Assembly: GCF_028330985.1 (NCBI RefSeq)
Contig: NZ_JAQMUE010000079.1
Span: 62,001 to 126,000, forward strand
DNA from: Roseofilum reptotaenium CS-1145
GTDB taxonomy: Bacteria > Cyanobacteriota > Cyanobacteriia > Cyanobacteriales > Desertifilaceae
DNA: 64,000 bases
Direction: 5' to 3'
Positions 43,782 to 51,707 of the stretch are shown in pieces; the first letter of the stretch is position 1; each line of letters begins with the position of its first letter. A program made the position numbers and the translations under genes. Under the pieces are notes generated by a model that saw only the letters and a program-made list of their open reading frames with translations, was not told the DNA's origin and did no database searches.

Positions 43782-43883
43782 TATACAGCGCTTGGCGATG
43801 TTATGGAGTACAGTGTTGAATCCTCAAAGCCCTGTACGACAATCCTATTCCTTATTCCCTATTCCCTAGCGCGAAGCGCTATA
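43782..43883. repeat. Dispersed repeat (MITE-like), full-length copy
   Basis: It begins TATACAGCGCTTGGCGATG and ends CGCGAAGCGCTATA, giving short inverted ends (AGCGCTT/AAGCGCT). The interior contains 'gagtacagtgttgaatcc' and CCCTATT heptamers. Same family as 39317 (inverted) and 23808. Confidence 0.7.
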
Positions 43884-43891
43884 AATATGCT

Positions 43892-45553
43892 CTAACTTTT
43901 AACTCGCGTAATTTTCCCATAGGGAATGGATTGATTGGCTTCAATAATCACGCCTCCAATGTTTTTCTGGGCGAATATATAATCTTTATCAAACCAGAGG
44001 GGAATATAGGGGACTTCTTCTGCTAATCGCTCTTGAATTTCGACGAGGAGCAAGCGACGTTTTTCTGGATCTTGTTCTTGCCGTTGTTGGGCAATTAAGT
44101 CATTGACGCGGGGATTATAGTAAAAGGAGCCGTGATATTGACTTGCGCCAGCTTTACAGCCATCGGTTTCTGAGCCTTCAGTACATTCGAGAAAGGGTTG
44201 TATATAGTTATCTGGATCGAGGAAATCGGCGTACCAATCGAGCATAAATGTGGGATAAACGCCTTTATCTAGGTTTTGGAATGCGGTGGCGGATTCGACG
44301 GAGTTGGGTTGTATATCTAAAAGCCCTTCCAGTTGAGTATCGGCGATCGCCTTCAGGGTACTCGCAATTAATCCCCGTTTGGTGGAGCTGGAGGGATACC
44401 AAATCTCCACAACTGCCGGTTTATCGACGGAATAACCGGCTTCGGTTAACAGTTTTTTCGCCAGTTCCACGTTTCCATCGCCATAGAGAGTTTTAAAAAC
44501 CGGTTCTGAAGCGGCAAAGGTTTTGGGTATTAAGGTATACGCAATTTCTGCTTGCCCTTGCAAAACGCGATTGTTAATGGTGGGGCGATCGGTGATTGCG
44601 GCTAAGGCTTGGCGAACGGGAAGTTGATTGAGCGGATCGGATTGAACATTAACAATAATATAGTTCAATGTGTTCCCTTCAGCAGCAATTTCTTGCCATC
44701 CTTCTTTATCCATTTCTTTCTCTAAACTATCAATTTGATTGCTGTCTAATGCACCGAGACTTACGTCAATCGCTCCCGTACGAAAGGCGTTAAATAAGTT
44801 GGCGGGAGAAGAAAATACTTGAATGTCAATGCCTTCATTTTGTGCTACATCTCCCCAATAGTCAGCAAAGGGTTCTAATCGGAGGACATCGGGAGTGACT
44901 TCAGCTACTTTATAAGGGCCGGTTCCCACAAAGGTATCGGGCTGAAATTGACCACTACCGATCTGATAGGATTGGGGTGAAATGGGGCAAAGTCCTGCAA
45001 ATGCTAGAAGAGAGGTAAAGCCCGCAAAGGGTTGGTTGAGTTTGATAGCGATTTCATATTCTCCAGTCGCTTCAGTGGATTCCACGATATCGGAGAGTAA
45101 AAAAGAGGGTCTGCCCTGGTTTTCCATAAACCGCTTGAGGGAAAATACCATGGCTTCAGCATTGAAGGGTGTGCCATCGTGGAATATGACTCCTTGACGC
45201 AAGGGAATCGTGTAGGTGAGCCGATCGCCGCCTATAATCGGTAATTCGGTTGCCAACTGTGGGTTTAAGTCTGACGTGCCATCCTGGTAAGTATAAAGGC
45301 GATCGCCGATATTGTAGAGAACGTTGAGAGATGGAATTTCATAGGCATCGGCTGGATCGAGGGTACGGAGTTTGAGTGTAGTGCCTAGAATTACTGGTTC
45401 ATTTTCTCCCTTCGGAGTTTGGGTATTATTCGACTGGGGATTGCAGGCGATCGCTATGAAACAACAAACTAGCGCGATCGCCAAAAATTGACCGAAACGC
45501 TGCGATTGTTTTAACCAAGTAAATAGCAACTTCTCTCTTCCTTGCGTGACCAT
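43892..45553 (-). CDS. Peptide/nickel-type ABC transporter substrate-binding lipoprotein
   Basis: A 553-aa family 5 solute-binding protein, the extracytoplasmic receptor for an oligopeptide-type ABC importer. The signal segment LAIALVCCFIAIAC ends in a lipobox Cys. The family signature is LRQGVIFHDGTPFNAEAMVF, followed by GTGPYKVAEV and the late block MLDWYADFLDPDNYIQPFLE. The frame is open to 45625, but those extra residues are encoded by a dispersed repeat (gcgcacagcactgtact). The ATG at 45553, preceded by GAGAG, is preferred. No permease or ATPase genes are adjacent. Confidence 0.87.
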   Translation of the reverse strand: MVTQGREKLLFTWLKQSQRFGQFLAIALVCCFIAIACNPQSNNTQTPKGENEPVILGTTLKLRTLDPADAYEIPSLNVLYNIGDRLYTYQDGTSDLNPQLATELPIIGGDRLTYTIPLRQGVIFHDGTPFNAEAMVFSLKRFMENQGRPSFLLSDIVESTEATGEYEIAIKLNQPFAGFTSLLAFAGLCPISPQSYQIGSGQFQPDTFVGTGPYKVAEVTPDVLRLEPFADYWGDVAQNEGIDIQVFSSPANLFNAFRTGAIDVSLGALDSNQIDSLEKEMDKEGWQEIAAEGNTLNYIIVNVQSDPLNQLPVRQALAAITDRPTINNRVLQGQAEIAYTLIPKTFAASEPVFKTLYGDGNVELAKKLLTEAGYSVDKPAVVEIWYPSSSTKRGLIASTLKAIADTQLEGLLDIQPNSVESATAFQNLDKGVYPTFMLDWYADFLDPDNYIQPFLECTEGSETDGCKAGASQYHGSFYYNPRVNDLIAQQRQEQDPEKRRLLLVEIQERLAEEVPYIPLWFDKDYIFAQKNIGGVIIEANQSIPYGKITRVKS

Positions 45554-45716
45554 GGCTCTCATCATAGTACAGTGCTGTGCGCTAGAGGAAGGCAATAGGC
45601 ATTCTAGCAATCGGGAAAACCTCATTTTAGTCTACCGCTTTGGGGGTTGCTGTACAAGATAGCAATTCGGGCGATCGCTTGGCACATTTAACTCAAACGT
45701 TGCAATAATAAGAGGT

Positions 45717-46298
45717 TTACGAGAAAATAATTAACCTAAAATAAAATAAAAACCACAAAATCACATAGGCACTATTAACTAAAACCATCAGGATTTTACC
45801 GAGCCACGATTGGACAAAAGACCAGCAATACACGGTTCCTCCCATCACTAAAAGTATTTCTAGAGCTGAAACCCAAACTCCATAATGGGTAGGATTCCAA
45901 TAGGAAAAGGGACTAATGAAGCGATAATTGCTGAAGGGGAAGAAATGACGATGGGCATCGTCATGATGGACGGGTAAATCGAGGAGAGAATGACCGATTA
46001 AACCGAGGGCAAAGATTTCTAAGGGTTGCCAATTGAGCCAATAGCCTATGAGAAGAAGAATTGCTGCTAAGGGGATGGAATGGAAAAGGGCGATCGCCGT
46101 TTGCCACCCTTGAGCATAATAAGCTTCTGACCAAATGGTAGCTTCAGGGAGCTTTTGGATCAGTTTTGCCCAACCGTAAAATAGGAAAATTGGCACATCT
46201 GGCACAATTCCAGACAACAGGATTAAGAGATTGTACTCTGGGAAATTCGATTTTCCCAAAGCAGTCAAGTTTAAAATGGCGTGGCTGGGCGTATTCAT
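45717..46298 (-). CDS. Membrane protein, LexA-binding/metal-dependent-hydrolase-like (DUF457/YdjM-like)
   Basis: A 193-aa protein with four to five membrane helices and the His/Asp motifs of the YdjM-like group: MNTPSHAILNL at the start and ALGLIGHSLLDLPVHHDDAH followed by RHFFPFSNY in the middle. The clustered His and Asp suggest a metal site in the membrane. Related proteins are called putative metal-dependent hydrolases, but their reaction is not known. Stands alone between the lipoprotein gene and a small secreted protein, all on the minus strand. Confidence 0.65.
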   Translation of the reverse strand: MNTPSHAILNLTALGKSNFPEYNLLILLSGIVPDVPIFLFYGWAKLIQKLPEATIWSEAYYAQGWQTAIALFHSIPLAAILLLIGYWLNWQPLEIFALGLIGHSLLDLPVHHDDAHRHFFPFSNYRFISPFSYWNPTHYGVWVSALEILLVMGGTVYCWSFVQSWLGKILMVLVNSAYVILWFLFYFRLIIFS

Positions 46299-46315
46299 AA
46301 TCGCAAATCAGAATT

Positions 46316-46558
46316 TTAACGGATGGAAAATTCTAAAGACCGCACCTTCGAGTCTAAAGATCGTACCTTGGATTCTAGCTGACGGACTTGTTGATCGAGC
46401 AGACGCAGTTCTTGAGACAATATTTGTACCTCACTAGGACGGATATCTCGATTAAGGGGTTCGGGTGGATCGGACTGTCCGAAACTGGGCAATGAGAGTA
46501 GGCCTAAAATAACGGTCATCACGACCAATAAACTGATTAAAAAGGAGGAGGGTTTCAT
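46316..46558 (-). CDS. Small secreted coiled-coil protein
   Basis: An 80-aa protein with a clear signal peptide (FLISLLVVMTVILGLLSLPS, cleavage likely after SFG). A short coiled coil follows (LSQELRLLDQQVRQLESKV, then RSLDSKVRSLEF), in which RSLDSKV is repeated. No family recognised. It lies 17 bp upstream of the DUF457-like gene on the same strand and may be cotranscribed with it. Confidence 0.6.
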   Translation of the reverse strand: MKPSSFLISLLVVMTVILGLLSLPSFGQSDPPEPLNRDIRPSEVQILSQELRLLDQQVRQLESKVRSLDSKVRSLEFSIR

Positions 46559-46722
46559 GTGAGAGAATGGGGAATAGGGAAGAGTTAGGGGTGAGGGTGG
46601 ACAAGAGAAGGGACATCGGATTTGCTTCTACAACTCTTGCCCTGGATACCCTATAATTGCTATAATAAAATAGTGCAAGAAATTTTGATCTCTTTTGTCG
46701 ATCAGTTGGCAAATTAGGGTTT

Positions 46723-47049
46723 ATGCATCCGGTACTTTCGCCTCCGATTCGCAATATGGCAGCCGCTCCTACCCAGGCCCCTGAAAAGTCGGGCCAAGTT
46801 ATCCGTAAGCCTTATCCGAATTACAAAGTCATTGTTCTTAATGATGATTTCAATACGTTCCAGCATGTTCATGATTGCCTGGTGAAGTATATTCCTGGCA
46901 TGACAACCGATCTGGCTTGGGAGTTAACCAATCAAGTTCACTATGAAGGACAAGCCACGGTTTGGGTTGGCCCCCAAGAGCCGGCTGAACTATATCATCA
47001 ACAGTTAAGTCGGGCGGGTTTAACGATGGCTCCCCTGGAAAAGGCTTAA
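46723..47049 (+). CDS. clpS: ATP-dependent Clp protease adaptor ClpS
   Basis: A 108-aa adaptor that delivers N-degron substrates to the Clp protease. The core KPYPNYKVIVLNDDFNTFQH, then CLVKYIPGM and LTNQVHYEGQATVWVG matches cyanobacterial ClpS, including the Asn-Asp-Asp-Phe segment of the N-degron pocket. The ATG at 46723 follows AGGG by 4 nt; the ATG at 46756 would match shorter family members. A DUF2103 gene follows by 19 bp. Confidence 0.92.
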   Translation: MHPVLSPPIRNMAAAPTQAPEKSGQVIRKPYPNYKVIVLNDDFNTFQHVHDCLVKYIPGMTTDLAWELTNQVHYEGQATVWVGPQEPAELYHQQLSRAGLTMAPLEKA

Positions 47050-47068
47050 GGGGTAGGGAGCAACGAGC

Positions 47069-47404
47069 ATGGGCAAGAAGAAGAAAAAGAAGTCAGAATG
47101 CTCTGAGGCTCCATCAAAGTCTACTGAATCATCGGGTCGTTTGGTGTGGAATCATTCAACTCATTTGGAGGGGTTGATTCCAATTTTGGAGAAGTTGACG
47201 ACCTATGAAGGCATTTCTACGATTACGCCAGGGGTTATTGGTCGGGTGAAAAGCCATATGCCCCATATGAAGTTAAAGGTTTCGGTTCCTATTCGGGGAG
47301 GGTTTAAGCTGATTGCTCGCCAAGGGAAGACGGTGCAGGAGGTGTTTATTGTAACGACTTTATCTCAAGCAGACCTGGAAGAGGCGATCTCTACAATCTT
47401 ATAA
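47069..47404 (+). CDS. DUF2103 protein
   Basis: A 111-aa cyanobacterial protein that I place in DUF2103 (described only as predicted metal-binding). A Lys-rich N-terminus (GKKKKKKSE) with one Cys is followed by a compact domain: RLVWNHSTHLEGLIPILEKL, then GRVKSHMPHMKLKVSVPIRG and GFKLIARQGKTVQEVFIVT. The His residues (NHSTH and SHMPH) are the candidate metal ligands. Likely cotranscribed with clpS (19-bp gap). No experimental role known to me. Confidence 0.72.
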   Translation: MGKKKKKKSECSEAPSKSTESSGRLVWNHSTHLEGLIPILEKLTTYEGISTITPGVIGRVKSHMPHMKLKVSVPIRGGFKLIARQGKTVQEVFIVTTLSQADLEEAISTIL

Positions 47405-47553
47405 GGAATACGTTCTGAGCCAGAAGGTTCATTCCATCAGATCGAGCTATTCCCAGTGTCCTCATAATCTATCAAAATGGGGTTGACTTAAAATTCAATC
47501 CTGGTTATAGTGATGGTGTTGATGAAAATATCAAGTCTGTGAGGCCAGATGTA

Positions 47554-48534
47554 ATGACCCCTACACCATCGAGTAAAAGTCACTTAATGCAAGCGTTTGA
47601 GAAGATTGTCAATGAGAGGAAATCCCCGAATGCGCGGGTAGAAACGAAGGAACAAGAAGCGCAACGAGAACAGAATCAGCAGGTGTTGGCTAAGGTTTCG
47701 AGTTATAGCCGCGATCGCCTGATTACGGGACTCGCCACTCTCCACTTAGATTTAGGCAATACCATTGAGCAGTTAACCGAGAAGTTATCCACAGAAACCG
47801 ATAAGCTCAAGGAAATCAATCAAGCGATCGCCGTTAAACAGGAACAATTACAAGATCTCAAAAATGTCCGTATTGTTGCCGATGCTCTGCATCTTTTGAC
47901 TCAAGAACATAATGCCAAACTGAATACATTCGAGGCTCAAATTACCAGTCAGCAAGAAGCCTTACAAAAGCAACAGGAATCAGTGCGTAAATTCTGGTCA
48001 AAAGAGCAACAAGAATATGAGGGTGTTCTCTCGGAAAAAACTGAACAGATTAACCGCGATCGCCAGCATGAAGAAACCGATTTTCAATATGAATTAGAGC
48101 GCTTGCGGCAAATGGAATCAGACGACTATGAAGAGCGCAAACGGCAACTCGAACACGAACTTCGTCAGCGTCAACAACAACTCGATAAAGACTGGCAACA
48201 GCGCGAAAAAGTCCTCAACGATCAAGAAGCAGAATACACCAAATCTTGTCAAACAATTGCCGGTTACGAAGAAGAACTCAAACAAGCTTACACTACAGCC
48301 AAAGAAGAAGCCATTCAAGAGGCCAACCGTGAAGGCAAAGTCAAGTCCGATCTTTTAGAAAAAGAATGGACAGGCATTCAACAGGGATACGAATTGCAAG
48401 TTCAATCCCTAGAAACAACCATTGAACGGCAAACGGAACAAATCACCGCTCTTTCTGAACAACTACAAGCTGCCGTTAATCAAGCTAAAGAACTGGCGAT
48501 GCGAGCCTTTTCTAGTTCCGGCAATAATAATTAA
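47554..48534 (+). CDS. Coiled-coil protein, first of a paralogous pair
   Basis: A 326-aa, almost entirely coiled-coil protein (for example QLTEKLSTETDKLKEINQAI, then ERLRQMESDDYEERKRQL). It ends in a conserved segment TIERQTEQITALSEQLQAAV followed by NQAKELAMRAF, shared with the next gene. ATG 47554 is chosen over an in-frame GTG at 47539. Cytoplasmic, very rich in Gln/Glu. No family name recognised; such coiled-coil-rich proteins can form filaments or scaffolds in cyanobacteria, but that is only a possibility here. Confidence 0.7.
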   Translation: MTPTPSSKSHLMQAFEKIVNERKSPNARVETKEQEAQREQNQQVLAKVSSYSRDRLITGLATLHLDLGNTIEQLTEKLSTETDKLKEINQAIAVKQEQLQDLKNVRIVADALHLLTQEHNAKLNTFEAQITSQQEALQKQQESVRKFWSKEQQEYEGVLSEKTEQINRDRQHEETDFQYELERLRQMESDDYEERKRQLEHELRQRQQQLDKDWQQREKVLNDQEAEYTKSCQTIAGYEEELKQAYTTAKEEAIQEANREGKVKSDLLEKEWTGIQQGYELQVQSLETTIERQTEQITALSEQLQAAVNQAKELAMRAFSSSGNNN

Positions 48535-48567
48535 TTTCTCTGTCCCCACGATTGATGAATTTTAACC

Positions 48568-49647
48568 ATGGCTAAAAAACCGACAAGTCGCAATACAAAA
48601 TCAGAAATTCTTGCCTCTTATCAAGAATTGCTGCAAGAGAAAAAAGATCTAGAAAACAAAATCGCCCAAACCGCCGAGCCAAAACAAGCACAACCTTTGG
48701 TAAAACCGACTCCCGTGATTGAACATCCCAGCGCCCAGAACTCAGTACACCGAGTGACAGAACCTATGAAAAAAGTCTTGCAAGATTTAGAACAAATTCA
48801 AGCCACCTTTGGCGGAGCCTTAAATGAGCTTTCCGATCAACTTTTAAAAGAAGCGAGTGAACTCGAAGAAGTTGAGGAACAGGTGCGTTTAGAACAAGAA
48901 CAATTGCAACAGTTACATGATTTAGAAGTGGCTGAAACTACCTTAGACGAATTGATTGAACAATATCAAACCCAGGCAAAAACCTTTGAACTCGAATGGG
49001 AAGAGCAACGAGAAACCCTAGAGCAAAGTTTAGCGGAAGCCCAACAAGCTTGGGACAAAGCACGCCAAACCCATCAACGGGACATTGAAGAGCGCGATCG
49101 CGCCAGTCAGACACACCAAGACCGGGATGGACAAACCTATGACTATAATTTGCAACTCCAACGCAAGTTGAATACAGAAACCTATCAGCAAACGCGAGAG
49201 CAGCTAGAGCAAGAGCTTTTGGAGTTGCGGGAAACCCAAGAGCAAACCTGGCAAGAGCGAGAGAAGGCGATCGCCGAACGGGAAAAAGCCTATACTGAAG
49301 CAAAAGCCAAAGTAGAAGCCTTTCCGGAAGAATTACAAGAGAACACCAAACGCGGTAAGGACAACGGTCGCAATATTGGTCACTATCAAGTCAAAATTAA
49401 AGCCGATCTGCGCACTCAAGAAATGGAAAGCCAGAAGAAAATCTATGAGTTGCGCTTACAAGGCTTATCCGAAACCATTCAGAATCAAGAAAACCGGATT
49501 CAAAATCTCTCCCAACAATTGGATTCCGCCTTGAAACAGGTACAAGATTTAGCTGTCAAAGCCATTGAAGGAGCCTCAAATCTTAAATCTTCTGAGGCGC
49601 TCAAAGAAATTGCCCTGGAACAAGCGAAACAAATGAAAGGGAAATAA
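48568..49647 (+). CDS. Coiled-coil protein, second of a paralogous pair
   Basis: A 359-aa coiled-coil protein, 33 bp after its paralogue. Its C-terminus (TIQNQENRIQNLSQQLDSAL, then KQVQDLAVKAIEGASN) lines up with that of the first, and both have a conserved central segment preceded by a Gly or Lys-rich turn (here TKRGKDNGRNIGHYQVKIKA). The shared order and tail show an old tandem duplication; the pair may work as a heteromer. Function not known. Confidence 0.7.
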   Translation: MAKKPTSRNTKSEILASYQELLQEKKDLENKIAQTAEPKQAQPLVKPTPVIEHPSAQNSVHRVTEPMKKVLQDLEQIQATFGGALNELSDQLLKEASELEEVEEQVRLEQEQLQQLHDLEVAETTLDELIEQYQTQAKTFELEWEEQRETLEQSLAEAQQAWDKARQTHQRDIEERDRASQTHQDRDGQTYDYNLQLQRKLNTETYQQTREQLEQELLELRETQEQTWQEREKAIAEREKAYTEAKAKVEAFPEELQENTKRGKDNGRNIGHYQVKIKADLRTQEMESQKKIYELRLQGLSETIQNQENRIQNLSQQLDSALKQVQDLAVKAIEGASNLKSSEALKEIALEQAKQMKGK

Positions 49648-49754
49648 GTTTGATGGGGGTATTTACCCTCACGATTACAGATTTGGGAGTAGTTTGGGAA
49701 TTGCACAATTGCGGGTGGATGCAAAGCAATTCCCAATTTTTTGATTTCACATGA

Positions 49755-49790
49755 TATAGTGCTTCGCGCTAGGGAATAGGGAATGGCTGA
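49755..49790. repeat. Short copy of the heptameric intergenic repeat
   Basis: 'atagtgcttcgcgctaggga' followed by ATAGGGAAT lies in the gap before the DUF6391 gene, matching the end of the 39317 element. Confidence 0.55.
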
Positions 49791-49846
49791 GGTGATCACC
49801 TCCTCCCTCTAGCCCAACGCGCTACCATTCTAAATAGATCTTATCC

Positions 49847-50440
49847 ATGCAACCGGTAACCATGACACAAACAGCCTCTTCTTTTGACTTTGTGCCTCAA
49901 GCCACTCAAGATCGAGAAATCCTAGAACAATTGGGCTTTCTGCCTGGTGTCAAAGAATTCTTAATGGTGCGCCAAGTTCATGCCTTAGAACATGCAACCG
50001 TCTGGGTTTTGACGGAGTCCGATCGCAGGGGCGAACTGTTGGGTGGCATGTCTACAGAACAGGGATTTTACCTGTATGGTAGCGTTAACCCTCAAACCTT
50101 ACAGCAAGCCGTTTATAGCGCCCTAAACCGTATTACCAGCGGAGAATGGAACCTAGCGGTTCATCCTCGATGCGGAACCAATCTTTCTGTAGCGTTGCTA
50201 CTCACGGCTGGTTTTACCCTGGGTGTGAATTGGCTGATGCCCAAAGATCCCCTCGGACAATTGTTGGGGGTGGGAGTTGCTGCGATGAGTGCTTCCCAGT
50301 TGGCCCCTGATTTAGGGCCGATTGCTCAACGCTACGTGACTACAGCTATTCCCTTTAACCTGGAAATCGTCAGAATTGAGGAAAGTCAAGATATGTGGGG
50401 TAAACCCGCCCATTTTGTGCGCGTCCGATGGCAGGATTAG
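49847..50440 (+). CDS. DUF6391 protein
   Basis: A 197-aa cyanobacterial protein I place in DUF6391. Diagnostic stretches are FLMVRQVHALEHATVWVLTE and GEWNLAVHPRCGTNLSVALL. One or two hydrophobic helices (LLTAGFTLGVNWLM and GVGVAAMSASQLAPDLGPIA) suggest membrane association. The HALEHAT and HPRCGTN motifs look like a possible metal or active site. The ATG at 49862 is an alternative start five codons in. Function unknown. Confidence 0.7.
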   Translation: MQPVTMTQTASSFDFVPQATQDREILEQLGFLPGVKEFLMVRQVHALEHATVWVLTESDRRGELLGGMSTEQGFYLYGSVNPQTLQQAVYSALNRITSGEWNLAVHPRCGTNLSVALLLTAGFTLGVNWLMPKDPLGQLLGVGVAAMSASQLAPDLGPIAQRYVTTAIPFNLEIVRIEESQDMWGKPAHFVRVRWQD

Positions 50441-50537
50441 TAACAAAACTTAAAAAACTAAGCGTGCAGATGAGAACCGTTGAGTAGTACCCTGAGAGAC
50501 AATGCCCGTTAACAAATACTCAAAGGAAACAGTCATC

Positions 50538-50744
50538 ATGGTTAAGCGTGGTTCTAAAGTCCGTATTAAACGCAAAGAGTCCTATTGGTACAACGACGTT
50601 GGTACGGTAGCGAGTGTAGACAAAAGCGGAATCAAATACCCCGTTATTGTTCGCTTTGACAAAGTCAACTATACCGGTTTCAGCGGTAGCGCTTCTGGAG
50701 TCAATACCAATAACTTTGCAGAAAGCGAACTTGAAGAAGTGTAA
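50538..50744 (+). CDS. psaE: Photosystem I reaction centre subunit IV
   Basis: A 68-aa PsaE, a small SH3-like subunit on the cytoplasmic face of photosystem I that helps dock ferredoxin and supports cyclic electron flow. The sequence [20 protein letters not shown], then [20 protein letters not shown] and [17 protein letters not shown] is diagnostic. The frame is open 12 codons further up, but ATG 50538 gives the conserved [10 protein letters not shown] start. Monocistronic. Confidence 0.95.
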   Translation: MVKRGSKVRIKRKESYWYNDVGTVASVDKSGIKYPVIVRFDKVNYTGFSGSASGVNTNNFAESELEEV

Positions 50745-50782
50745 TCGTTTCTTGGCAAAGCTTATTGGGATGAGTAAGAGTT

Positions 50783-51685
50783 GTGCCTGAACTACCAGAG
50801 GTTGAGACTGTCCGGAAAGGACTCAATCAACTGACGCTAGAGCAGGAGATTGAGGGTGGGGAAGTGTTGTGCGATCGCCGGCCGTCAGGTTGGAGTCACA
50901 GCATTGCCCACCCTCCTTCTGTGGATCGGTTTTTGCAGGCGGTGCAAGGAGCGAAGATTAGGCAGTGGCACCGTCGCGGAAAGTATTTGTTAGCAGAGCT
51001 GATCAGGAAACGAAACTCTGCTGGATGGTTGGGGGTACATTTGCGGATGACGGGACAGTTGTTATGGGTTGCTCCTGGGGAACCTCTGGCGAAACATACG
51101 AGGATAAGATTGGAGTTTAGATCCCAGAAAGAGTTGCGTTTTGTCGATCAGCGGCGGTTTGGTCGGGTTTGGTGGGTTCCGCCTGATGTGGCTCCAGAGA
51201 AGATTATCACGGGATTGGGGAAATTGGGGCCAGAGCCGCTGTCTGAGGAGTTTTCGGTGGAATATTTGCGCCGCACCTTAGAGCGTCGAAAACGACCGAT
51301 TAAAACGGCTCTTCTGGATCAGAGTTTTATTGCTGGACTGGGTAATATTTATGCGGATGAGGCGTTGTTTCTCTGTGGGGTGCATCCGGAAACGCGCTGT
51401 TGCGATCTGTCGGTTTCCCAATGGGAGAGCTTAAAGAGCGCGGTGGTTCAAGTGCTCGAAGATAGCTTACAGAAGGGGGGAACGACATTTAGCCATTTTC
51501 TCAATGTGCAGGGGGTGAATGGCAATTATGCTGGGGTGGCGTGGGTCTATGGTCGCAGGGGACAGCTATGTCGCCGTTGTGACACGGTAATTGAGCGAGT
51601 GAAGTTGGGGGGGCGATCGAGTCATTTTTGTCCCCAATGCCAATCCATTACAGCGCCAAGCGCTGTAATGGGTAATAGGGAATAG
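50783..51685 (+). CDS. fpg: Formamidopyrimidine-DNA glycosylase
   Basis: A 300-aa DNA repair enzyme removing 8-oxoguanine and related lesions. The N-terminus PELPEVETVRKGL gives the catalytic Pro2/Glu3 after Met removal, encoded from a GTG start. The helix-two-turn-helix (TALLDQSFIAGLGNIYADEA) and the C-terminal zinc finger (CRRCDTVIERVKLGGRSSHF then CPQCQ) are complete. The last dozen residues (ITAPSAVMGNRE) lie beyond the zinc finger and are read from a dispersed repeat, so the natural stop was probably lost to an insertion. Confidence 0.93.
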   Translation: MPELPEVETVRKGLNQLTLEQEIEGGEVLCDRRPSGWSHSIAHPPSVDRFLQAVQGAKIRQWHRRGKYLLAELIRKRNSAGWLGVHLRMTGQLLWVAPGEPLAKHTRIRLEFRSQKELRFVDQRRFGRVWWVPPDVAPEKIITGLGKLGPEPLSEEFSVEYLRRTLERRKRPIKTALLDQSFIAGLGNIYADEALFLCGVHPETRCCDLSVSQWESLKSAVVQVLEDSLQKGGTTFSHFLNVQGVNGNYAGVAWVYGRRGQLCRRCDTVIERVKLGGRSSHFCPQCQSITAPSAVMGNRE

Positions 51686-51702
51686 GCAATAGGCAATAGA
51701 AA
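51646..51702. repeat. Dispersed repeat with palindromic end at the fpg 3' end
   Basis: 'ttacagcgccaagcgctgtaa' is a perfect palindromic stem around its centre, followed by TAATAGGGAATAGGCAATAG heptamers. It encodes the last residues of fpg and reaches almost to the stop of the giant minus-strand gene. Confidence 0.65.
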
Positions 51703-51707
51703 GTATC

